This document shows, piece after piece, positions 45,550 through 56,706 of a stretch of DNA of 64,000 nucleotides. Under the pieces are notes generated by a model that was not told the DNA's origin, made no database searches, and saw only the letters and a list, made by a program, of their open reading frames with translations. Position numbers and translations under genes: made by a program. The stretch is from Monoplex corrugatus (lineage: Eukaryota > Mollusca > Gastropoda > Littorinimorpha > Ranellidae), in assembly GCA_030674185.1 (NCBI GenBank), contig JAPXFY010000023.1:24301116-24365115 (forward strand), given 5' to 3'. How positions within the stretch are numbered: the first letter of the stretch is position 1; the number at the start of each line of letters is the position of its first letter.

Positions 45550-45797
45550 TTTAATATCACTATTAAGACACTTGCACAATTATCAAAAAATGCCCGCCCT
45601 AAAAAAAAATCACACACACACACACAAACATACACACACAACCAGAAACATATACACTCCTTAACACACACACACACACATTCACAAACACATACACAAC
45701 CACATTACACATACACTCCTGAATGCACACACACACAAGAAAGATGGTCAAACACATACCTACACACATATATACATAAACAAACACACAACACTCA

Positions 45798-45831
<34 letters not shown>

Positions 45832-46014
45832 CTAAAGAGATGGTCTTCATACATACGAGTGCGCACACACACACACACACAAACACACTTTGATATCAAT
45901 AACACAACACCCACACAAATTTATACGAAACAATACCTGCCCTAAAAAACAACAACAACAACAACAACAAAAACACATACACAAAATTGTTTTGTTTTTA
46001 CTATTTTTGTTTAA

Positions 46015-46199
46015 CCCTTTGACTCCGGCAGCCTGTCCACCAGCATCCTGCACTGTCAACCATGCTAGCAAAGCAAAAACTTAACCCTTTGCTTTCCTCA
46101 CCCTATCCACCAGCTTCCTGCAGGAAGCTGATGGACAGGGTGAGGGAAGCAATGGGTTAAGTTTTTGTAGTTGGTGGATAGGGTGTGGGAGTCAAAGGG
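46015..46199. mobile_element. piggyBac-like MITE (185 bp) with TTAA duplication
   Basis: The ends CCCTTTGACTCC and GGAGTCAAAGGG are perfect inverted repeats. Inner parts such as CACCCTATCCACCAGCTTCC are also mirrored around a CTGCAGG centre near 46122. TTAA flanks both sides (46011-46014, 46200-46203). The sister copies of the host repeat read GTTTAAAACCCAGCC without the insert, so this is a clean TTAA insertion. It has no coding capacity. A TTAA target and CCCTTT ends are the piggyBac signature. Confidence 0.88.
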
Positions 46200-47359
46200 T
46201 TAAAAACCAGCCGACTGGGTAGAGCCATACCAGGGCTATAAACGTTTCAAAGCATTTACAAAATTTCAACAGCAAAACAAAAACAAAAAAGCAAAAAAAA
46301 AGTAAGTACACAGGTCAATGTATTCATGCACATTTGGAATCAACCTACTTTGGTATTAACCTCTCTCCAGTTACCCACACACACTATTTCAACTCTCTGA
46401 GGAAAAGATGGTAAGAAATGATACAAATGATGATGATCATCACCATAATCATCATCCCAATGAGAATAATATACTCATGGTAATAATCATATCAATAATA
46501 ATGATGTACAGACTCTCTCCCCCATAATCAGCTTAAAACAAAGTCCACCAGAATCACACTGACATGAAAATCAACACATACACCCCTCACAGCTTCTGAA
46601 GGGCTGTCACACTAACAGGAAACACACACACACACACACAACGACCTAAAGAAAAAACAACAAAACAAAAACGCACACACACACATACACTCCCAAACAC
46701 ACACACACACAAACACCGCCAAAAATGAAAAAAAAAATTTTTAAAAAGCACACATACAACCACATTACACACACACACACATACACTCCTGAACACACAC
46801 ACGAAAAAAGATGGTCAAACACATACCCACACACATACATGTATACATAAACACATAAAATACTCACACACATACACAACATCATTAAAGAAATGGTCAA
46901 ATAATCCATCTTCACACATACGCGCGTGCGGGCGCACACACATACACAGCTTTAATATCAATAAGAAAACACCCACGCAAATACCAAACAATACTTTTTT
47001 TTTTTATTATTACTGTTTTTGTCTAAAACCCAGCTGACTGCATACAGCCATATCAGAAAAAAAAAGCACACACATGTCAATGCATTCACACACATTTGGT
47101 ATCAACCTTTTTGGTATTAACCTCTCTCCATTTACCCACACTGTTTCAACTCCGAGGAAAAGATGGGAAGAAATGATTCAAATAACAATGATGATGATGA
47201 TGATGATCATCATCATCATCATTATTTGTATCATTTCAATAATAATGATGTACAGACCCCCACAATCAGCTTAACAAAAAGTCCACCAGAATCACACTGA
47301 CATGAAAATCAACACATATACCCCTCACAGCTTCTGAAGGGCTGTCATGACCACAGGAC

Positions 47360-47424
<65 letters not shown>

Positions 47425-48126
47425 TCATAACAAAACACTCACACAAATACCAAAAAATACCCGCCCTAAAAAAATGTTTTAGAAGCACACACACTCACCA
47501 CAAACACATCACACTTTGCCCACTTTCATCTCATTATCAATTTGTCATTATCATCAATCACCCCACCCTCTCAAAAAAAAAAAAAAAAAAAAAAAAAAAA
47601 TAGAAAACAAAAAATCAAGTCAGCCATTCATGACACATGCACTAAAACAAGTAAATACATGAAGAAAACAAAAGAGACTACTTACACACACACTCTCTCT
47701 ATTCTTCCTCGCTCTATCTCTCTGTAAACACTACAATATCATCAAAACAAAATTAAACCAAAAACTGCACAGAACACCAACACTGGAACACACACACACA
47801 CACACACACACTTTATTATCAATAACAAGACACTCACACAAATATAAAAAAATACCTGCCCTAACACACACACACACACACACACATCACGCACACACAT
47901 ACACTCCCGAACACACACATGAAATATGGTCAAACACGTACCCACCCATACACATACATACATACATAAACACACGCACAACTCTCACTCACACACATCA
48001 CTAAAGAGATGGTCAAGTAATCAATCTTCACACACACACGCCCCCCCCCCCCCCACTTTAATAGCAATAACAAAACACACACAAAATACCAAACAATACC
48101 TGCCCTAAGAAAACACACACACACAC
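47360..48126. repeat. CA microsatellites and poly-A runs of the array
   Basis: (AC)n at 47361-47421, an A-run at 47573-47599, further CA modules and a poly-C run at 48043-48054. No gene. Confidence 0.8.
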
Positions 48127-48468
48127 ATTGTTTCGTGTTTTTATCGTTTTTGTTTAAAACCCAGCCGACTGTTTAGGGCCATATCAGGGCTATAATTGTT
48201 TCAAAGCATATACAAAACTTCAACAGCAAAAACAAAACAAAACAAAAACAAAAAAATACACGTCAATGCATTCGTCCACATAATCTAAGAAGATGCTCTC
48301 AGCACTGACCAATCCGTCCATTTATCGCATAGGGGACTTAAAAAACACACCTTAATACAAATTCAAACATTCAGAAGGACACAAAAACATATAAAAACGG
48401 ACATACATTACCTAAAATTGCTTCTGCACATCTCACTTCTCTAGAGCCAAAATTGCACTTAATACATG

Positions 48469-49593
48469 TGTAGCCGTGCACACCCAACGGCGTGTAGAAG
48501 ACGTCTTTTCTTCTCAAACGATTTTGAGTACAGTTAACTCCCCTGGTTCAGCGATTCTCAAAAATATTAGGAAATTCTATTATTTAAACCCTTAAAAGTT
48601 AAGAAATGAATACCTTGTGCACTCTAATTCAGCAGAAAAGTATGTATTTCTTGTAGGAGATGTCCCCGAGGCGAAATTTCCCCTCGTTTGCCTGAAATCA
48701 ATAATTTTGTTGTCCGATCGTTCGGTACTATTCAAATTTCCGACCAGTGAGCCGTGATGATGATCGGAAATTTGTATAATAATTAAATAAATTGTGGAAA
48801 TTTTAAGATCGCGATTAGAATGTTGGTATTCTAATCTTTCATTTGGACCACATCACACCTTTAATCATTAGATATTAAGTTTGCATTAAAGAAAGTTCAG
48901 GCCAAGTCAAAGTGCGACAAACCGCCAAAATGACCGCCATCTTGCCGGGATGTAGAATCGAATTCTTAATATTTAAAATCTGACTTAGAATACATAATTA
49001 CATTTACCTTTTTGCTCCTTTTATAAACAGAAATGATATTGCAATGAAATATTGCTAAGCAGTAAAGTATTAGAAGAGATCTTGGCATTCCGTATTGTGG
49101 TCGAACTATGCGTGTCCAAATTAGGATCATTTGTGTTTTCTATTGCCTGTTCACTGATCTATTTCTGCACTGAGAGATTGATTTACATATTCAAAGTATG
49201 TCCACATAAACTTATCGATCATCGTGTATTCACTCATTTGTTTGATATTTTTCATGGACTAATATTGATTGATTAAATACGTAAAAATACGGCTAAAATC
49301 CCTTTCAGCAGAGTGTAAACATTGACTTAAATCACATATAGTTTCGATCTGTGTGAATGTTGTGCAAAATGATGTAGAATACAACAATCTGTATGCTGTG
49401 TAGAATTTTCTGATATATGATATGTTGGTATTTGTTATGTGGACCGCAAGATAAGCACCGCTAAGCTTGCTCGAAGAAACACAAATCTGGCCCCTAAGGG
49501 GTTCCAGAGAGTCGTTTTGCCTGCGGGCTCGCGGTGCGGTCAATGCGGTTCACATACGAGTATATAAACGGATGAGTGCGAGTGCCATGTATG
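48469..49593 (+). repeat. Candidate 5' LTR of the Ty3-type element, first part
   Basis: R1 breaks off at 48468 and new sequence starts TGTAGCCGTG. A TATATAAA lies at 49561-49568. After the inserted LINE the sequence resumes at 55552, has an AATAAA at 55590, and ends ...CATCACA at 55713 just before a possible primer-binding site. TGT...ACA ends, a TATA box and a poly-A signal fit an LTR of about 1.29 kb. I find no matching 3' LTR in the window, so this remains unproven. 48469-49550 contains no gene. Confidence 0.4.
49561..49568 (+). promoter_or_regulatory. TATA box of the candidate LTR
   Basis: TATATAAA, about 25 bp upstream of the site where the I-type LINE inserted; consistent with a retroelement promoter but not tested. 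Confidence 0.4.
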
Positions 49594-49715
49594 ATCAGTC
49601 ACTCTTGATTGCAGCCTAGCACAGGTCTCGACAGTCACTCTTGATTGCAGCTTAGCATAGGTCTCGACAGTCACTCTTGACTGCAGAAGCTGCAAGCTCG
49701 TCGTCTCGAGACGTC

Positions 49716-51585
49716 ATGGAGCCAGACGAGTTTTTCTTCGGCAGACGGCAAGCTGAAAATCAGTTGGAGGACCACTACAGGCACCTCAGCACCATGGCTG
49801 ACGCAGCAACTGTTCCTGTACCTGCTGAAAAAAGCAATCAAGACGTAGATATGACAACTCCCGAACTTTTGGATCAAACTCCCAAGGAACTCGACCAAGT
49901 TCACACTCTTTCTGAGAGCAGTAGCGAGGACGACGAACCATTCGTGCCTGTACCAGCTCGAGGAAAGAAGCGACCCTATCCTTTACCAGTCTTTGTATGT
50001 GACAAGAAGCGGTCACTTCTTGACACGCCAGACACTGACCCACTGGACACTGTCAACAACTCTGTTGAGGACGATGGTCAATCTTCACCTCCCCCTAATA
50101 ACACCTCTGTGGCAGACCAGGAAGCGTCTACAACCCATGACGGTGACAATGCGGACTTGTCTCCCACTCCTCCAGCACCAGGCAGAACTAAACCAAGCTA
50201 TGCAGCAACTGCCAAGAAAGCAGCAACCAAAGGACCTTCCGACGAAAATGTTTGCTCCACCAAAGCCAAGGCTTGCACCAGCTCCAAAACCGGAGCTTTC
50301 AAAATTTCCAGTCATCTTTCAGCAAACTGGAGGAACCATTAAATTCTCCAAGCTAGGATCCTGGCGGCAGGCACAAGTGCTCAAAAATGCTATTGGTGCT
50401 GTTAGCTCCATTCAACCTATTTCCAGTGGCGAATGGTTGGTTGGTTGCACCTCCGCCCAACAGCAAGGCAAACTTCTACTGCTGACTACGCTACCGGGAG
50501 CGCCCAACAATTCCATTGAAATTCGCACCCGACTCCCAATCAACATAGTCGTTGGCGTCATCAAAGGTGTCCCCATGGAGGACAACGCTAACACGCTACT
50601 ACGTGACGATCTCGAGGCCCAAGGCCTCTCCGTCGATTCCATTCAACGGCTGAACACCAAATCTGGCACTCCCACTGGCTCAGTTCGGGTTGCCTTTATA
50701 CGTGACAGCCTACCTGATACTGTGAAACTTGGCTACTCCTTGCACCGAGTGTCACCATTCATTCCTCCCATTCGACGCTGCACCAACTGCCAAACACTGG
50801 GCCACAGCAAATCGGAGTGTCGACGACGAACACCCCGATGTGCAAAATGCGGGAAATCCCATGCGACCAACAGCTGTGAAAGTCAACATCTCTTCTGTGT
50901 GAACTGCTGTGGATCGCATGCTGCCTCCGACTCGAGATGCCCCGAAATTAAGATCCGGAGGCTTGCGCATGAGTTGAAAAATACCAGGTTCGTACCATTT
51001 GGAGAGGCCCTCCACATGGCTAGAACGAAATGGTACAATGGGAAAAAAGATGCGGAAGACATGGACCGGAATTTCATCATTCCTTCAGGCAGACCAAGAC
51101 AACAGCATAGATCAGTCGCACCTGAACCAAGCCCTTCCAAAACACCTCTTGATCGCAAGACTAACACCGCGTCCAACGATCAAGTAGCGACAAACTCTTC
51201 ACAGCCTTGCTCTGACTCTACTACCCGCACCCCTTCAAGTAAGCCACCAAGCCAAAAGACAACAAAGGATCATCCACTCGCCCTTCCATCTCAACAAAAA
51301 TCTGCCAAAGGACGGAAATCTACTGACGTCAACAGTCAGAAACCAAAGATCTCCAACCATGATGATGATCAAAACACATCCATCCAACCATCCTCCACTG
51401 CCAATCCAAGGTCAGAAAACCAGACAAAAGACCAGTCTATCCTTCATGTCGTTGAAGTCATCAAAACTACTGTTGAAGGTCTTAAACCTCAATTTGCCAA
51501 AGCAGATCCCATGGTTCTCTCCCTAATCGAAGGCTTCGTAGCACTCCTTCAGACATTCCTAACCTCCACACGTCATGGCTGTTAG
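49716..51585 (+). pseudogene. ORF1 of the I-type LINE (gag-like, zinc knuckles), frameshifted
   Basis: The first ATG is at 49716. The acidic N-terminal half (EPDEFFFGRR, then a Ser/Asp-rich stretch) reads in one frame to about 50220-50330. The remainder continues one frame over and ends at a TAG at 51583. The second half has an RNA-binding-like region (WLVGCTSAQQQGKLL, VIKGVPMEDN, GSVRVAF) and three knuckles: CTNCQTLGHSKSEC, CAKCGKSHATNSC and CVNCCGSHAASDSRC. Such proteins coat the LINE RNA in a cytoplasmic particle and aid strand transfer. A single indel in the middle would explain the break. ORF1 overlaps the ORF2 start by 11 bases. Confidence 0.88.
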
Positions 51586-54500
51586 AATCCTCCAGTGGAA
51601 CTGTCGGGCAATATCAACAGCCTTGGATCTGCTTCTACAACATCTCTCTACCAATACATATGAAGTCCTTGCCCTGTAGTCTCTCACCAGGTCTGCTTGC
51701 CACCTTCCTAAGCTTCCTAGCTATCATTATCCACCATTTAAGTTCATGATGAAACTGGAGCAATTCGGGCAGCCACCTATGTCATCGAAGGACTATCTGC
51801 GAGAAAAGGCACCCTGCCTGCATCAAGTTTACCAGCGGGATATGGAGTCGTCACAACACTACAAACAGCTCTAGGACAAGATCTTCACATCCTCAACCAC
51901 TACAACCCAAAGCGCACTGCTGACTTCAACTGGCTCACTAACTTTCCTGACAGTTGGCTCATTGTTGGTGATTTCAACCGTCGCGATGCACTCTGGGAAA
52001 ATAACTATACTCACTCTTCCCCTGCCATTGGAGAACAGATTCAGAATGCTGATGTTATCTTACTAAATGATGGGAGCCCCACCAGGATTCCTGATATTGC
52101 TGGCCACTCCACTTCTGCTGTCGATCTCTCTTTCACATCGGCCAACCTCGGTGGTCTAGTTACCTGGAATGTTCTTGAAGACCCCTTGTCTTCAGATCAT
52201 CTCCCAATTGAGGTTGTTCTTCAACTCACTCCCTGCCATCACAATCCTTCTACACTAAGACACTTCAATCTGGTGAAAGCTGACTGGATCCGATTTCAAT
52301 CCATATTATCCACAGAGGTTTCTCTAGATTTCAACCAATCGATTGATGACCTAAACGCCCAGATCACAAACCATATCTACAACGCTGCCAAAGATTCAAT
52401 TCCAATGAAGAAAAAGCCATCCCAACAACACGGAAACCCCTGGTGGACCCCTGCCTGTAAATTAGCTGTCCAAAAGAAACGCCATGCATATCGACAGTAC
52501 ATACGACTGAGGAAAACTAAAGCTATTCTTGAAGAAATACAGTCCAGCCACAACTCCATGAAAGAAGCAAACATATCCAGTAAAAAGATTATTGCTGAAG
52601 CAAAACTTCATTATTGGAATGACAAGGCTAACACTTGCAGTGGAGATCTTCGGACAATGTAGAAACATCTGAAACTCTTAAGGAGAAGCTACAATCCACA
52701 GAAAAGAACATACTATCCATGGATGGTCAGGTCTTAACAACTCCTCAGGAGAAAGCTGAAGCCTTTCTTCAACACTTTGCCTGTGCCAGCCTAAGTAGCC
52801 ATCTTCCTCAGGAACAACAACAGCTTCGGCAAGCTCAAGAACAAGATATGAACCTGTCTCCTCCAACTGGACAGGATGACCCACTCACCTTCTCTGAGTT
52901 ACTTCGAGCTCTCCGTCGCATTAAATCAATTAAATCATCTCCAGGAGGCGATCTGCTCACTTACCCTCTGCTTCAGAAACTACCATCTTCCTTTCTGAAA
53001 ACAATATTAGCCTTTTTTAACAAATGCTGGAAAGAAGGAAGCGTTCCTCAGTCCTGGAAAGAGGCCATTATCATCCCAATCCCAAAAGCCAACAAGCCCC
53101 GAAATCAAATCAACAACTACAGACCTATCTCTCTTACCTCACATCTTGGTAAGGTGTATGAACGAATCATTCAAGGTCGACTTCGATACTTCATTGACAA
53201 GAAAGGTCTACTCCCTACTTCCCAGGCTGGGTTTCGAAAAGGACGTAGCATCAATGACCATCTAGTTCGACTTGGAGAACACATGCGCAAAGCCCTAACC
53301 AAGAAAAGAGTCATGCTTTCCTGCTTCCTTGACATTGCCAAAGCTTTCGATACTGTTTGGCATGCCAAACATCTCCATCATCTTAAGGAAGCGGGCATCT
53401 CGTCCAATCTATTTCGATTCATCAGCTCCTTTCTCACCAACAGAACCATGGCTGTTCGATGGAAAGACATCACCACCCCATCTAAGACAATTGACATGGG
53501 CGTCCCTCAAGGCTCGGTCATAGCTCCTCTTCTATTCACGCTTATGATCGCTCAATTAGGCCAAAACCTTAAACAGGACACTGTTATAACTGCCTATGCA
53601 GAAGATGTTGCACTCTGGCGAACCACCAAGATCCGACGGCCTCAGAAATCCGGATCACTTCAAAAGTCTGCCCTCAAAATATTTCAAGGAGAAATTAACA
53701 ATGTTCTGCATTCCCTCAAGGAAAATGGCTTCATAATCTCTGCTACAAAGACAGTCTTCATGCCTGTTCTACGTGCAGTTAGCTGCTTTCCCAAGGAAGT
53801 CAACATCTTAATAGATGGCACACCAGTCAAGGCCTCTACATCCGTCAAATACCTTGGACTCATCTTTCAAAGCAATGGCTGCTGGTCTAAACAGGTTCGT
53901 AATGCCATTCTAAATGGAAGACGAGCCCTAAACTTACTTCGCTCCATACGCAGAGAATCCTGGGGACAACGACGAGAAACACTTGTTCTCCTCACACAGT
54001 CTAATTCGATCACGACTTCTCTTCGGATCCTCGGTCTTACATGATCTACCCATTACCCCAATAAGACAACTTGCCACCGTTGAATGCATTGCTCTTCGCC
54101 TGGCTTTAGGGCTACCTCAATCTGTCCCACAAAGACAAGTCTACCATAAAGCTGGCATCCTTCCATTATGGCACTGCATCAAAAGGACTGCCTGTAACTA
54201 CATCTTCCGCTCATCTCAAGTTGTTAACTCCACTGATGTCGAACTGACAGATGACTGGAATTCAGCTCCACTCGTTGACCGCCACCATAGCCTAATGACA
54301 TCCACCAAAGATCTACGAATTGAAGCCGATCTGCTCAACCAGGATAGGCACTCCCTTAGTAAATTACCAACTGATCCTGTACCACCTTGGGACCGTGAGC
54401 CACCAGATATCTTGGACCATTTGCCCAGCTATTCCAAAAAAGACAACCCTCATCTCCTCACCAACATCGTCCGTGAACTCCTTGCTGGACCCTACATCAA

Positions 54501-55224
54501 CGACTACCAGATCTATACAGACGGTTCTGTTCTAGATGATGGAAACAGCGGAGCAGGAGTATACCTTGCCTCAACAAACACCACAATCTCCAAAAAACTC
54601 TCTCCAACCAACATCCTCACAGCAGAACTGTCTGCCATTTTGACGGCCCTCTCTTACTCGAACTACCTAGAAAATCCTCCAGAAACCATCACTATCTTCA
54701 CAGACTCAAAATCTTCGCTGGATGTCCTCCTTATGGAAGAATGCACCTCCAGGCCAGACATACTCCATGCCATTCAAAATACTGCTACCCATCTTCAAAC
54801 CAAAAACGTCAAACTTCGGTATCAGTGGGTTCCCTCCCATACTGGCCTCCATGGAAATGAAAAGGCCGATAGAGCAGCCAAAGATGGAGCCAAGAAGATT
54901 GGTGACCCCGACCTTCTACTTCCTCTCTCCATCAGTGACATTATCCGGAAGATCAAGAAAGCAACATGGACTCTCTGGGAGACTGAATACAAAACAATCG
55001 CAACTCTACATAACTGGCCAATTCAAGACTGTCAAGGCGAAACCAAAGCTACTCTCTTCGCCAACCAACCTCCACATATCGCTCATCTGATGTCCAGGAT
55101 AAGGACTAACACATGGACAACCAAGTTCACTCCAGTTAGGTGTCCCTGTATGAAGGATTCCGTCTCCTTCCAGCATTGTCTTTTCGATTGCCTCACCTTA
55201 AAAGCAACCACTTTCAGCATTTAA
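51575..55224 (+). pseudogene. ORF2 of the I-type LINE (endonuclease, RT, RNase H), broken
   Basis: ATG at 51575. APE endonuclease: RILQWNCRAI, then a TAG at 51677, a frame change near 51740, GDFNRRDALW, SAVDLSF and SSDHLPIEV. RT (frame changes near 52640 and 53990): NYRPISLTSHLGKVYE, FLDIAKAFDTVW, GVPQGSVIAPLLF and AYAEDVALW. The usual YADD box reads YAED, so the first of the paired catalytic Asp residues is Glu. RNase H: YTDGS (54520), AELSAI, FTDSKSS and HGNEKADRAAK, a complete catalytic set. It would nick DNA and copy LINE RNA. With at least three frameshifts and a stop it is not functional. Confidence 0.9.
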
Positions 55225-55551
55225 GAACTCTCTTCACAGGGCAAGCAAACCCTCTTCAGCTGCTTCAACAAACTAATCAAGACAGCCTCCACGGATGGGC
55301 ACTTCTAGTCCTGGCAGCCAATCTTTCTCACTCATCAGCAGTTGGACCATATCTCTAAAGACCCCCAGCCACCTCCAGACTCACCTTCATCTCTAACTTC
55401 CTGAAACCACCGCCTATCTTAGACATGGAAACTATAAGACATCATTCTCCTTCCTTAATTATATGACACGGTTCATCCTCAAGACAGTCCCTAATCGTTA
55501 TCACGCTGGGACGTTAATACCACCGAAGAAGAAGAAGAAGTGCCATGTATG

Positions 55552-55713
55552 CCTTTCTCCTCTGGTCTGGTCTTGAACGGTTGGGCCAGAATAAAGAGAG
55601 AAACACCATCTCTGTCTTCCCTGGGTCTTCTTCGTCAGGCTGCATTTCCATCTGCGCTCCTCTGCTCTTCTGCCTCCTGTCTTCACCTTCACCCTTACCA
55701 CCACACCATCACA
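55552..55713 (+). repeat. Candidate 5' LTR, second part
   Basis: Continuation of the segment at 48469-49593 after the LINE. It carries AATAAA at 55590-55595, a possible poly-A signal, and ends in ACA at 55713. Confidence 0.4.
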
Positions 55714-55714
55714 A

Positions 55715-55732
55715 TTGGCGCTGGCAGCAGGA
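55715..55732 (+). other. Possible primer-binding site
   Basis: TTGGCGCTGGCAGCAGGA begins two bases after the candidate LTR end. Position and the TGGCGC start resemble retroelement primer-binding sites, but I cannot assign the priming tRNA. Confidence 0.3.
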
Positions 55733-55824
55733 CGGGACTGCGACCATCCAGAAAGAGAAGAGGAGATCAGACTGTCAGGAAGATCCACAGCAGCACTAGG
55801 AATCATAATAAGAAATAGAGCAAG

Positions 55825-56706
55825 ATGTCTGATGAGGAGAGACCCAACCGTGACCAGACCCTGCACACCCTCCGACCCCACAAGCTCCCCAAGTTCTCTG
55901 GAGAAGAGGATGCTGAAAGCTTCATTCGTGAAGCAAAACTTCTGTTCACGCTACAACCCATGGCCGACCACGTTGCAGCTGGCTGGCTTCTGAGCGCCCT
56001 AGAAGGCCGGGCACGCCAACAAGTCCTGTCCCTAGAGGCTGAAGAGGTTAACACACCAAGGAAGATCTTCACCGTCATCGAACAGCACTGGGGAGAACAG
56101 AGGGACTCCATCACGCTCGTCGGAGCCTTCTTCAAGCGGCAACAAGGCCTCACTGAAACAGTGGGAGAGTATGCTGCAGCCGTACGGCTCCTGTTCTCGA
56201 AGATGAACACGGCCACTACCAACGGACTGCCAGACGCTGTACTACGGGACACCTTTGTTAATGGGCTGCATCCTGCCTCTCTTAGAAGAGACATGAAACG
56301 CTACGTCAGGGAAAAAGCTGACTCCACTTTCATGGACGCCACCATAGAGGCACAACGGTGGATGAGGGAGGACAGCAGCCTGGACGCCACAGCCCAACAG
56401 ACTACCGCCACAGACGCTAGCACCCTCCATCGCCTGGAAGAGCACATCACCGCCCTCACAATAGAGACAGCGGCCTTAAAACAACAGCTTCAGGACCAGC
56501 GCACCACTGCATCTGTATCCGTTATCCAGGCACGCCAGAACGACCCAGAGCCACTACGCCAGAGACCCCCTGTAGCCAGATCAATGAACCAGGGTCAACG
56601 CGACATCGTACGCTGGTGGTGCCAACGCCGGGGACACAAAGAAGCCGACTGCAGAGCAAAACGGCGATATCAACAGAACTCCACCAGTCGACAGCAACCC
56701 CAGATA
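55825..56706 (+). pseudogene. Ty3-type gag, split by element A copy 4
   Basis: The ATG at 55825 opens 294 codons up to the insertion point. LPKFSGEEDAESFIREA and a helix-rich capsid-like region are typical of Ty3 gag. Near the C-terminus is a zinc knuckle (RWWCQRRGHKEADC, about 56608-56650) in which the first of the four ligands, normally Cys, is Arg (CGC in place of TGC). The frame continues beyond the transposon at 58316 to a TAG at 58402-58404. Gag packages element RNA into particles. With the insertion and the lost ligand this copy is inactive. Confidence 0.85.

Larger units (their letters stand above)
42410..48468 (+). repeat. Tandem array with a unit of about 1 kb (five units)
   Basis: Each unit starts with a truncated R1 (GTTTAAAACCCAGCCGACTG-type). 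It continues with a GATGATGATCATCATC microsatellite, AATAATGATGTACAGACTC and a CAGCTTCTGAAGGGCTGTCA marker, and ends in CA-rich modules. R1 starts lie at about 42418, 45026, 46008, 47020 and 48148. After subtracting element A copy 3 (1,617 bp), the first spacing is also about 1 kb. The last unit's R1 part is longer (to 48468), where another element begins. Confidence 0.8.
49594..55538 (+). mobile_element. I-type LINE (5,945 bp), full-length, frameshifted
   Basis: A 13-bp duplication (AGTGCCATGTATG, 49581-49593 and 55539-55551) fixes both ends. The 5' end has two and a half 36-bp tandem units (CAGTCACTCTTGATTGCAG...GGTCTCGA), a common LINE promoter layout. ORF1 encodes a gag-like protein with three zinc knuckles; ORF2 encodes endonuclease, RT and RNase H. 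The 3' end is a (GAA)n run. The presence of RNase H plus a three-knuckle ORF1 points to the I superfamily (I/Nimbus-like). It sits inside the candidate Ty3-type LTR. Confidence 0.93.
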
